64,000 nucleotides of DNA, taken from Pedobacter mucosus (GTDB lineage: Bacteria; Bacteroidota; Bacteroidia; Sphingobacteriales; Sphingobacteriaceae). Of this stretch, positions 33,679-41,414 are shown one piece after another. Location: contig NZ_CP087585.1 of the NCBI RefSeq assembly GCF_022200785.1, forward strand, positions 1,178,001 through 1,242,000, written 5' to 3'. Positions within the stretch are counted from its first letter, which is position 1. Each line of letters starts with the position of its first letter. The position numbers and the translations under genes were made by a program. A model generated the notes under the pieces. The model did no database searches and was not told the DNA's origin. It saw only the letters and a program-made list of their open reading frames with translations.

Positions 33679-34845
33679 ATGACAATCAATTTATTTGATG
33701 ATTCCTGCTGGGCGTCTCTCCGTCCGCTTACTTTTACCAGACCTGTTGCCGATTTACGAATTGGTATTTTAACCATCGCAGAAAAATGGTCAAAATATTT
33801 AAATGCTGATTTTGGCTTTCAAACGCAAGATTATCTTTCCTTGAAATTTGTCTCTAAAGGCGATGCAAATTTTTTCATCAATGGATCAATTTGTCCGGAT
33901 GAAAATCTCATTTATGCTATTCATAAACTTAACATTGGGGAAACATTACTTAAAGGGGAAATCATTATCGCTTATAGTGCTGATGTATATGATCTAGAAC
34001 TTGCCAAATCTTTAAAACCTATAGAATATATTGACGAGTTTATTAGAATAGTTTTTCCAAATGATATTTTTACACACAATGGAACCGAACTTAAAAAAGA
34101 TTTTGAGCTACTAACAAAGGGTAGAACATCTGCAAAGTTGAGTGCTACAAATACTTTTTTAGGTGATAATATTTTTGTTGAAGAAGGTGCAACTGCTGAA
34201 TGTTCTATTTTTAATAGTTTGCAGGGACCAATATATTTAGGTAAAAATTCTCAAGTTTGGGAAAGTAGTAATATTCGCGGCTCGTTTGCGCTAGGAGATC
34301 ATTCTTCTATAAAAATGGGGGCTAAAATTTACCCAAATACAACCATTGGTCCGCACAGTAGAGTTGGCGGCGAAATAAATAATGCCGTAATTTGGGGTTA
34401 TTCTTCCAAAGGACATGAAGGTTATTTAGGCAATGCAGTATTAGGGCAATGGTGCAATATTGGCGCAGATAGTAATAATTCGAACCTTAAAAATAATTAT
34501 GCTGAAGTAAAACTTTGGGATTATGAACAAGAACATTTTCGTGAAACTGGTTTGCAATTTTGCGGTTTAATCATGGCTGATCATGCTAAATGTGGCATTA
34601 ATACGATGTTTAATACAGGAACGGTTGCCGGTGTAAGTGCTAATATTTTCGGGTCAGGCTTTCCTAGGAATTTTATTCCAGATTTTGCATGGGGTGGTGC
34701 ACATGGATTTGATGTTTACAGCATCAGTAAGATGTTCGAAACAGCCGAAAAAGTTTATGCTAGAAGAGATTTACCATTCGATGAAATAGAAAAAAATATT
34801 TTGACTAAAGTATTTGAATTGACATCCGACTTAAGAAGATTTTAA
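33679..34845 (+). CDS. GlmU-like sugar nucleotidyltransferase with left-handed beta-helix
   Basis: 388 residues from ATG 33679 (MTINLFDDSCWASLRPLTF). The N-terminal region is a short nucleotidyltransferase-like domain with LRPLTFTRPVADLR. The rest (from about residue 150) is a hexapeptide-repeat beta helix (for example NTFLGDNIFVEEGATAECSI). The family is annotated as putative sugar nucleotidyltransferase related to GlmU, and may make UDP-GlcNAc or a similar sugar nucleotide. A TTG at 33640 is inside the rpmE2 terminator and is rejected. It precedes tpiA by 43 bases. Confidence 0.82.
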   Translation: MTINLFDDSCWASLRPLTFTRPVADLRIGILTIAEKWSKYLNADFGFQTQDYLSLKFVSKGDANFFINGSICPDENLIYAIHKLNIGETLLKGEIIIAYSADVYDLELAKSLKPIEYIDEFIRIVFPNDIFTHNGTELKKDFELLTKGRTSAKLSATNTFLGDNIFVEEGATAECSIFNSLQGPIYLGKNSQVWESSNIRGSFALGDHSSIKMGAKIYPNTTIGPHSRVGGEINNAVIWGYSSKGHEGYLGNAVLGQWCNIGADSNNSNLKNNYAEVKLWDYEQEHFRETGLQFCGLIMADHAKCGINTMFNTGTVAGVSANIFGSGFPRNFIPDFAWGGAHGFDVYSISKMFETAEKVYARRDLPFDEIEKNILTKVFELTSDLRRF

Positions 34846-34888
34846 AATAAAAGGATTCTGATGAATCGAAAATTAATATAATAAAGCA

Positions 34889-35650
34889 ATGAGAAAAAAA
34901 ATTGTCGCAGGTAACTGGAAAATGAATTTAGACTATAACGAAGGCATCTCGTTATTCAGCGAAATCGTAAATATGGTTAAAGATGAGCGTAAAGGCGATC
35001 AGATTGCAATTATTTGCGCACCTTTTATTCACCTAAACAGCTTGGCTAAATTAGGCGGGAACGATGTGAAAATTGGAGCTCAAAATATTCATGATAAGGA
35101 AAGTGGTGCATATACTGGAGAAATTTCAGCTAAAATGGTGAAATCTGTTGGTGTTGAATATATAATTTTAGGGCATTCAGAACGCAGACAATATCAAGCT
35201 GAAAGCGATGAATTATTGGCTGCAAAAACGAAAACTGCGCTTGCAAATGATCTGAAACCTATATTTTGTATCGGAGAAACTTTGGATGAACGTAACAACG
35301 GAAGTTATTTCGAAGTATTAAAAAAGCAATTGGTTCATGGTGTTTTCAGTTTGACTGAAGAGGATTTTAAAAAAGTAATAATTGCTTACGAGCCAGTTTG
35401 GGCAATCGGAACAGGTTTAACTGCATCTCCAGAACAAGCACAAGATATCCACGCTTTTATTCGTAGTGAAATTGAAGCTAATTATGGATTTAACGTAGCT
35501 GATGATACTACGATTTTATATGGTGGTAGTTGCAATCCAGGTAATGCAGCAAGGTTATTTGCGCAAAAAGATATTGATGGCGGTTTAATTGGTGGTGCAT
35601 CAATGAAATCTCGTGATTTTACAGACATTATCAAAGCTTTAAACAGCTAA
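34889..35650 (+). CDS. tpiA: Triosephosphate isomerase
   Basis: 253 residues with the complete active site: Asn9 and Lys11 in GNWKMN, catalytic His in ILGHSERRQ, catalytic Glu in AYEPVWAIGTG, and the phosphate-binding YGGSCNPGNA. It interconverts glyceraldehyde-3-phosphate and dihydroxyacetone phosphate. Its stop codon overlaps the start of prmA by one base (TAATG), which indicates coupled translation. Confidence 0.97.
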   Translation: MRKKIVAGNWKMNLDYNEGISLFSEIVNMVKDERKGDQIAIICAPFIHLNSLAKLGGNDVKIGAQNIHDKESGAYTGEISAKMVKSVGVEYIILGHSERRQYQAESDELLAAKTKTALANDLKPIFCIGETLDERNNGSYFEVLKKQLVHGVFSLTEEDFKKVIIAYEPVWAIGTGLTASPEQAQDIHAFIRSEIEANYGFNVADDTTILYGGSCNPGNAARLFAQKDIDGGLIGGASMKSRDFTDIIKALNS

Positions 35651-36492
35651 TGCAATATATAAAAGCAGTATTTAAGTTTGAAAGTATCGAAGACTTTCAA
35701 CAAGATTTGTTAATTAGCGATCTTGCAGATTTAGGTTTCGATACCTTTGAAGATTCTGAAAGTGGTTTTACAGCTTTTGTAATTAAAGAAAATTTTTCTG
35801 AGCAGGCTTTGAAAGATTTGTTGAATATTCATGCTGAAGACTTCACCACGAGTTATACATTAGAAGATATTGCTGATGAAAATTGGAATGCAGAATGGGA
35901 GAAAAACTTCAGTCCGCTGATAATTGATGATGTTTGTTATGTTCGGGCAACATTCCATGAATCTCAACCATCTTATCCGTACGAAATTGTAATCGACCCC
36001 AAAATGGCTTTCGGAACTGGTCATCATCAAACAACTACGATGGTGATGCAATATATTCTGGCTGCAGATTTAAAAGATAAAAATATTTTGGATATGGGTT
36101 GCGGTACCGGAATTTTAGCAATTTTAGCTTCCAAACTTGGTGCTAAAAGTTTGGTTGCGATCGATTATGATGATATCTGTTATGAAAGCACTTTAGAAAA
36201 TGCTGGATTAAATAAGGTAACCAATCTTGAAGCGCTTTGTGGGAGTAAAGAAGTAATTCCTAACGAAGAATATGATTTTATTTTTGCAAATATTAATCGA
36301 AATATCTTGCTTGATCAAATTCATCGCTATGCTGAAGTTTTAAAACCTGAAGGAAAAATTTTCTTTAGTGGATTCTATTTAGATCCTGATTTAAGTATGA
36401 TTACTGCAGAATGTGCTAAATACGAAATCCGTTACATCGATCATAAACAAAATGGCGATTGGGTAGCCGCCCAGTTTGAAAAGAAAAATTAA
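35650..36492 (+). CDS. prmA: Ribosomal protein L11 methyltransferase
   Basis: 280 residues. An N-terminal substrate-recognition domain (about residues 1-100) is followed by a Rossmann methyltransferase fold with DPKMAFGTGHHQTT and the SAM motif ILDMGCGTGILAI. PrmA trimethylates lysines and the N-terminus of ribosomal protein L11. It is translationally coupled to tpiA. The next gene, mpl, follows after an 87-base repeat-containing gap. Confidence 0.93.
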   Translation: MQYIKAVFKFESIEDFQQDLLISDLADLGFDTFEDSESGFTAFVIKENFSEQALKDLLNIHAEDFTTSYTLEDIADENWNAEWEKNFSPLIIDDVCYVRATFHESQPSYPYEIVIDPKMAFGTGHHQTTTMVMQYILAADLKDKNILDMGCGTGILAILASKLGAKSLVAIDYDDICYESTLENAGLNKVTNLEALCGSKEVIPNEEYDFIFANINRNILLDQIHRYAEVLKPEGKIFFSGFYLDPDLSMITAECAKYEIRYIDHKQNGDWVAAQFEKKN

Positions 36493-36572
36493 GGATAAAA
36501 GAGCAAGGATAAAGGACTAAAATAAATCGCATAATCTTTATTCTTTGCTCCTTGTTCTTTTATCTAAAATAT
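36492..36572. repeat. Tandem-phrase inverted repeat between prmA and mpl
   Basis: Left arm GATAAAAGAGCAAGGATAAA (36494-36513); right arm about 36542-36564 carries the reverse complement of GATAAAAGAACAAGGAGCAA. About 20 bp pair with a few mismatches around a central AT-rich loop. Confidence 0.6.
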
Positions 36573-36579
36573 TAAATAT

Positions 36580-37932
36580 ATGCGCATACATTTTATTGCG
36601 ATTGGTGGTAGTGCAATGCACAATTTAGCCATCGCTTTACATAAAAAAGGCTATCAAATTACCGGATCTGATGATGTAATTTTCGAGCCAGCAAAATCCC
36701 GTTTAGATAAATATGGATTGCTTCCTGAAGAAATGGGTTGGAACGAAAATCGTATTCCGAAAGAATTAGACGCCGTTATTTTGGGCATGCATGCCAGAAT
36801 TGATAATCCAGAGTTACTGAAAGCCCAAGAATTAGGTGTCAAAATTTATTCTTATCCTGAATATATTTATGAGCAAAGTAAAAATAAATTACGTGTTGTA
36901 ATTGGCGGAAGTCATGGGAAAACCACCATTACCAGCATGATTTTGCATGTATTAAATTATTATAATCGTGATTTTGATTACTTGGTTGGCGCACAGTTGG
37001 CCGGTTTCGAAACGATGGTTAAAGTTACGGAAGAGGCTCCAGTAATGATTATTGAAGGTGATGAATATTTGTCATCGCCAATTGATAGAAGACCGAAATT
37101 CCATCTTTACAAAGCAAATATTGCTGTTATTAGCGGTATTGCCTGGGATCACATTAATGTTTTTCCCACTTATGCAGATTACACTTTGCAATTTGATAAG
37201 TTTATTGATACTATCGAAGAAAATGGAACGCTGATTTTTTGCAGCGAGGATAGAGATTTAAAAGAAATTGTAGAAAAGTCGAAAGCAAAGATTAACAAAA
37301 TTCCTTATGCCATTCCTGCGCATCTGGTTGAGGAAGGAATAACTTATTTATTACCTGAAAAAACATCGTTAAAGGTATTTGGTGATCATAATTTAATGAA
37401 CCTAAATGCTGCAAAACTGGTTTGCGAAAAATTAAATATTGATGCATCTGAATTTGATATTGCAATTGCCTCATTTACTGGTGCAGCTAAAAGGTTAGAA
37501 GTTATTTCTGCTGATGAATCTACCAATGTTTACAAAGATTTTGCGCATTCTCCATCAAAGTTGAAGGCAACAATTGACGCTGTAAAAACTCAGTTTACAA
37601 ACAGAAAACTAGTAGCTTGTATAGAATTGCATACTTTTAGTAGCTTAAACAAAGATTTTTTAAAGGAATATGCAGGGGCAATGGATCAAGCTGATGAGGC
37701 AATCGTCTATATCGATTTAAAGTCTTTCGAACAAAAGCAAATGAAACCTTTTTCTGAAAATGATGTGCAGGAAGCTTTCTCCAATCTAAATCTTAAATTT
37801 TTTAATGATTCAACTAAATTGAAAGCTTATTTACTGCGTTTAAATTATAAGAATACTAATTTATTAATGATGAGTTCTGGTAACTATGCTGGTTTTGATT
37901 TGCCCGAATTAGCTGCTGAGCTAAAAAAGTAA
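36580..37932 (+). CDS. mpl: UDP-N-acetylmuramate:L-alanyl-gamma-D-glutamyl-meso-diaminopimelate ligase
   Basis: 450 residues. It is a Mur ligase: an N-terminal Rossmann domain (IHFIAIGGSAMHNLA), the ATP-binding P-loop GGSHGKTT with Lys114, and the central domain with EGDEYLSS and GDHNLMNLNAA. The MHNLA start and the overall length favour Mpl over MurC. Mpl recycles the murein tripeptide by joining it to UDP-MurNAc. It is followed by a small XRE-type gene. Confidence 0.9.
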   Translation: MRIHFIAIGGSAMHNLAIALHKKGYQITGSDDVIFEPAKSRLDKYGLLPEEMGWNENRIPKELDAVILGMHARIDNPELLKAQELGVKIYSYPEYIYEQSKNKLRVVIGGSHGKTTITSMILHVLNYYNRDFDYLVGAQLAGFETMVKVTEEAPVMIIEGDEYLSSPIDRRPKFHLYKANIAVISGIAWDHINVFPTYADYTLQFDKFIDTIEENGTLIFCSEDRDLKEIVEKSKAKINKIPYAIPAHLVEEGITYLLPEKTSLKVFGDHNLMNLNAAKLVCEKLNIDASEFDIAIASFTGAAKRLEVISADESTNVYKDFAHSPSKLKATIDAVKTQFTNRKLVACIELHTFSSLNKDFLKEYAGAMDQADEAIVYIDLKSFEQKQMKPFSENDVQEAFSNLNLKFFNDSTKLKAYLLRLNYKNTNLLMMSSGNYAGFDLPELAAELKK

Positions 37933-37965
37933 TGAGCTGAAGACTGCAGATTTTTATAATTATTA

Positions 37966-38286
37966 ATGAAAAGCGTTGGAGATAATATTAAGCAGAGTAG
38001 GGTAGCGCTCGGGTTAAGTCAAGCAGCTGCTGCTAAAAAACTTAATATTTCTACGCCTGCTTTTTGTAAAATAGAAACCGGACAAACCGACTTAAATGTT
38101 TCTAGGTTGATGCAAATTGCAAAAACCTTTAAAGTTACAGTAACACAATTACTTTCAGGAGATCAAAAAGAAGCAACTTCAACAGAAGAAGTTATCACAT
38201 TGAAAAGCGAATTGATAGAAAAAGAGGAAGAGATCAATAAACTCCGTAAAAAGGTTATTGATCTTTATGATAAATTGGGGATGTAA
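37966..38286 (+). CDS. XRE-family helix-turn-helix regulator with a C-terminal coiled coil
   Basis: 106 residues. The N-terminal XRE domain (GDNIKQSRVALGLSQAAAAK then LNISTPAFCKIETG, about residues 4-60) is followed by a linker and a heptad-rich helix (LKSELIEKEEEINKLRKKVI). No ligand or peptidase domain is present. Targets are unknown; it may be co-transcribed with mpl (34 bases upstream). Confidence 0.85.
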   Translation: MKSVGDNIKQSRVALGLSQAAAAKKLNISTPAFCKIETGQTDLNVSRLMQIAKTFKVTVTQLLSGDQKEATSTEEVITLKSELIEKEEEINKLRKKVIDLYDKLGM

Positions 38287-38412
38287 AGTTTCTCGCAGAT
38301 CTAAGGGGATTTTAAATCCGCAGATTTAATAAGATATTTATTTTAAGCCTTAAAATCTCCTTCAATCTGCGATCCTTTTTTTCCTTATATCTGCGGGAAA
38401 ATCTTCCGCATT
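38287..38412. repeat. Tandem-phrase inverted repeat after the XRE gene
   Basis: Phrases CTCGCAGATCTAAGG and CCGCAGATTT in the left arm meet AAATCTCCTTCAATCTGCG and ATATCTGCGGG in the right arm (about 38350-38398). The phrase CGCAGAT and its complement occur twice each, giving nested hairpins. Confidence 0.6.
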
Positions 38413-38489
38413 GTTAAATGCTTTTTACCAAAGGTGGCGCCAGTTGCCTGATGTATGGCAATCATTTTATCATTAATGTCGCCAACACA
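38398..38489 (-). pseudogene. Relic: duplicated 3' end of the GNAT-like gene
   Basis: This 92-base stretch matches the 3' end of the gene at 39119-40237 with about seven differences (for example both contain CCAGTTGCCTGATGTATGGC). Outside these limits similarity stops, so it is a truncated copy of the gene end, not a functional gene. Its orientation is that of the intact gene. Confidence 0.8.
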
Positions 38490-38830
38490 TGCTATTCGCC
38501 ATGTTCCGAAGGGCATGTCGAATGATAAATAATATTAGATTTGCAATCCACTATTAATATATTATGCTCTGGTAAAATGATTTTTGGAATCCTCTTCGCC
38601 GGGAGGCCCTATTCGTTTTTCAGTAGTGTATAGGTTTCTAATTGTCTCCAAGAGTGCTGCGTATTTTCACTCTACCTGAAAATGGACTTAATAAGCCCTT
38701 TTTGATTTTTAGATTTCTTTCTGTTGTACTCCTCATATCATTATTAATGGCATTGAATACTATGCGTTTCTTTACACATGAAAATAATATGAATATTCTA
38801 TGGGTTTTACCCACACGAACCCAAACCAGA

Positions 38831-38863
38831 CCCAGAGGAAACCCAGAGAAAACCCAGAGAAAA
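38831..38863. repeat. Three-copy 11-bp tandem repeat
   Basis: CCCAGAGGAAA, CCCAGAGAAAA and CCCAGAGAAAA follow one another, with a degenerate fourth start (GCCAG). Confidence 0.6.
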
Positions 38864-39078
38864 GCCAGTTTATTATTAATGTGACTATTTGTTATTTTAC
38901 CTAATGCTATGCCATCAATTTTATGGCTAAAAAATTTAAATGGAGATAGGATTATAATTTATAACGTTATTGCATTCATGTGGTTATGCCGATGTTCGTA
39001 TTTGCTTATTGTCAGGTTTTTAAAGCTGCCATCTGTCATTCATTTCAGGATTTAAATCGAATAAACTTAATCCATAAA

Positions 39079-39103
39079 AGATGCTGAATCGAGGTCAGCA
39101 TGA
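39079..39103 (-). repeat. REP-like palindromic repeat, copy 1
   Basis: AGATGCTGAA and TCAGCATGA flank a short centre (tcgagg). On the minus strand it reads TCATGCTGA ... TTCAGCATCT, the same form as the plus-strand copy at 47077-47103. Confidence 0.6.
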
Positions 39104-39118
39104 AAATTGAATTAACAT

Positions 39119-40237
39119 TTAAAAAATCTTCCGCATTGTCAAATGCTTCTTACCAAATGTGGCTCCAGTTGCCTGATGTATGGCAATCATTTTATCATTA
39201 AAATCGCCAACCCAACTTAATTCTAACTCTTTATATTGCTTTTTAGGTAATACATATTCTCCTAACTTTATAAAAAGAACGGATTCCATTCCAAGCTTCT
39301 GGAATTTCGGTTTTGTTCCCATCACAATTGCCCTCATTCTGGTAACGCCAACCCAGCGGCGATATGCAAACTTTATTTTTTCTACTAAACCAAGTTTACC
39401 ATCAAAGCCTTTAATCATTTGGTTTGCATCAGGAATAAGCACTACAAATGCAGCAGGTTCGCCATTAAAATAAGCAAACTGAATTAATTTTTCATCCATA
39501 ATGGGCTCCATGCTTTTAAAACTTTCTTCCAATGTTTCTTTTTTTATGGGAACAAAGTTTTCAAAATCCTGCCAGCCATCATTATAAATTTCCATTAAAT
39601 CGGAGATATATTTACTTGAATTTTTCTTATCAAAATATTCAAAGGTATAGCCTGGTTTATTTCTGACCCAGTTTGCAATTTTAGTAAAGCGTTCTGGAAA
39701 TGGGATAGTAAGGTTAATGTGATTGGTTAATTGTTCATATTCTGTTTTGAAACCATAGCTATCAAAAAACTTTTTATAATAAGGAAAGTTATAATTCATT
39801 CCGAAAGATGGAGGAGTGAAGCCCTCAACCAATAATCCCCAAAAGGTATCATTTTCACCAAAATTTATTGGTCCGTCCATTGCTTTCATGCCGTTTTTTG
39901 CGAGCCAATTTTTTGCGGTGTCAAACAATAAAAATGCAGCATTTTCATTATCAATACACTCAAAAAAACCCATTCCACCAGTTGGCTGATCATAATTATA
40001 AGCTTTCTTTTCATTTATGAAAGCTGCAATTCGACCAATAAGTTTGCCCAAATCATCTTTCAAAACCCAACGTGTACATTTTCCATGATCGAAGAAATTG
40101 TTTTTCTTTGGGTCAAAAACGTTTTCAACTTCACTATCTAATGGGCATATCCAATTTTTATCATCCTTGTAAAGAATTTTTGGCGTATTTAGAAAATCTT
40201 TTTTTAATGAAGAGTTGCTTACTTGTGTAATTTGCAT
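39119..40237 (-). CDS. GNAT-superfamily acetyltransferase-like protein
   Basis: 372 residues from ATG 40237; ATG 40252 would add five residues. The N-terminus contacts DDKNWICPLD, and the C-terminal half has features of a GNAT fold such as the strand pair AAFVVLIPDANQMIKG and the segment GVTRMRAIVMGTKPKFQKLGMESVLF that fills the acetyl-CoA region (given to locate it). Substrate unknown; similar proteins are often annotated only as GNAT family. A truncated copy of its 3' end lies 0.7 kb downstream. Confidence 0.65.
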   Translation of the reverse strand: MQITQVSNSSLKKDFLNTPKILYKDDKNWICPLDSEVENVFDPKKNNFFDHGKCTRWVLKDDLGKLIGRIAAFINEKKAYNYDQPTGGMGFFECIDNENAAFLLFDTAKNWLAKNGMKAMDGPINFGENDTFWGLLVEGFTPPSFGMNYNFPYYKKFFDSYGFKTEYEQLTNHINLTIPFPERFTKIANWVRNKPGYTFEYFDKKNSSKYISDLMEIYNDGWQDFENFVPIKKETLEESFKSMEPIMDEKLIQFAYFNGEPAAFVVLIPDANQMIKGFDGKLGLVEKIKFAYRRWVGVTRMRAIVMGTKPKFQKLGMESVLFIKLGEYVLPKKQYKELELSWVGDFNDKMIAIHQATGATFGKKHLTMRKIF

Positions 40238-40253
40238 GGGCAGAGTTAACATT

Positions 40254-40289
40254 AAAAAGCATCCTAACCAAGCTTGGCGGATGCTTTTT
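40254..40289 (-). terminator. Terminator of the acidic mini-protein gene
   Basis: AAAAAGCATCC (40254-40264) and GGATGCTTTTT (40279-40289) pair over 11 bp; on the minus strand the stem ends in a T run. It separates the acidic mini-gene from the GNAT-like gene. Confidence 0.85.
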
Positions 40290-40312
40290 CAAATATATAA
40301 GTTTTTTAAAAA

Positions 40313-40507
40313 TTAATAATCATCGTCGTCGTCGTCATCAAAACTGTCTAAATTATCTAAATCATCTAAAGGAACATCAAAATCATCGTCTTCATCATCT
40401 TGAGATTTCTTTACTGGTTTTAGATCTTCATCATCTTCAAATTCATCATTATCTTCAACTTCTTTGTCAATAGTTGGTTTAACTGGGGATTTCTTTGGAG
40501 TCTTCAT
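40313..40507 (-). CDS. Highly acidic small protein of unknown function
   Basis: 64 residues. A lysine/proline-rich start (MKTPKKSPVKPTIDKEV) leads into a long run of Asp/Glu that ends DSFDDDDDDDY. There is no fold motif; it is probably disordered. It has its own terminator and lies in a sound intergenic setting, which supports expression. Possible roles such as nucleic-acid mimicry or ribosome or chaperone binding are speculation. Confidence 0.65.
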   Translation of the reverse strand: MKTPKKSPVKPTIDKEVEDNDEFEDDEDLKPVKKSQDDEDDDFDVPLDDLDNLDSFDDDDDDDY

Positions 40508-40595
40508 AGCACAAAAATATAGTTTGATTTCCTAGCTTAAAAGTACAAAAAAACTTTTTTTATTAACAAGCTGAGACTAAATAAATTAAAATTTT

Positions 40596-41162
40596 CTATT
40601 CAATATTTTCTCCAACAGCATTCTCTTCTTTATTAATATCTTTAAGTTGTGGTAGCTGTTTAATGTTGTTTAAGCCGAAATAATCCATAAATTGATTACT
40701 AGTGCTGTATAAAATTGGCCTACCAGGAGTATCTGCTTTTCCATCTATTTTTATAAGTTCTTTTTCTAATAATCGTTGCACAGAATAATCAGAATTTACG
40801 CCTCTAATGTGCTCAATTTCTATTTTGGTTATAGGTTGGCGATAAGCGATTATTGCCAATGTTTCCATAGCTGCTTGACTTAGCTTTTTCTTTGAGCGAT
40901 GTAATTGTAGTGTATTTACCGTTTCATGGTAAATTTTAGAGGTTAAAAATTGATAGCCATTGTTTAGTTCCACAATTTCTATAGCGAAATCATTTTGATT
41001 ATATTTTTCCTTTAGAGATTTTATGCTGGTAAGAATTTGTTCTTCTTCAAACTGCCGATCGAAGATAACATTCAATGCATGCATGATTTCCTGAACGCTT
41101 ATACTTTGCATAGAAGAAAAAATTAACGCTTCAATATGTTTGGTAATGTTAATTTCAGGCAT
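40596..41162 (-). CDS. scpB: Segregation and condensation protein B
   Basis: 188 residues from ATG 41162. Two winged-helix domains are visible, with the family stretch ALIFSSMQSISVQEI, LIAYRQP-like AIIAYRQPITKIEIEHIRG and the C-terminal PILYSTSNQFMDYFGL. ScpB with ScpA bridges the SMC complex for chromosome compaction. Longer frames run into the terminator at 41189-41227, so ATG 41162 is chosen. scpA is not nearby. Confidence 0.93.
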   Translation of the reverse strand: MPEINITKHIEALIFSSMQSISVQEIMHALNVIFDRQFEEEQILTSIKSLKEKYNQNDFAIEIVELNNGYQFLTSKIYHETVNTLQLHRSKKKLSQAAMETLAIIAYRQPITKIEIEHIRGVNSDYSVQRLLEKELIKIDGKADTPGRPILYSTSNQFMDYFGLNNIKQLPQLKDINKEENAVGENIE

Positions 41163-41188
41163 GTACAAAAATATAATTTTTAGTAACA

Positions 41189-41227
41189 AAAAAGCGGTCT
41201 CGCTTTTTAAAAACAAGACCGCTTTTT
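41189..41227 (-). terminator. Terminator of the kinase transcript before scpB
   Basis: AAAAAGCGGTCT (41189-41200) pairs with AGACCGCTTTTT (41216-41227) perfectly over 12 bp, with T runs on both strands. It isolates scpB from the kinase gene and may act in both directions. Confidence 0.85.
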
Positions 41228-41414
41228 AACACACAAATGAAACCTGAATTAAGATATAGTTTTAGGTTAGGTTATTAAAATTTCTATATCAATCCTATAA
41301 GAACTTTCTGATAAACACTATCGTTTATTGTTATCACAAGTTTAAGGCTAAACAGGTTTGATTGATACTCTTATTTAGTAAGTGGTATTAATAATTGAGT
41401 AAACGGTAAATTAT

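Larger units (their letters stand above)
38490..39118. other. Gene-poor AT-rich stretch with short repeats
   Basis: No convincing gene. It holds an 11-bp tandem repeat (CCCAGAGAAAA type, three copies at 38831-38863) and, near its end, a palindromic repeat related to the copy at 47077. An 80-codon frame at 38642-38884 has no recognisable protein character. Confidence 0.6.

Noticed and set aside
38831..38863. CRISPR-like array
   Set aside because: The units are 11 bp and directly adjacent with no spacers; it is a simple tandem repeat.
38642..38884. 80-codon frame in the gene-poor stretch
   Set aside because: Irregular composition, it runs into an 11-bp tandem repeat and has no recognisable domain or promoter.
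41163..41216. 18-residue extension of ScpB
   Set aside because: It overlaps a perfect terminator hairpin and is not part of the ScpB family.
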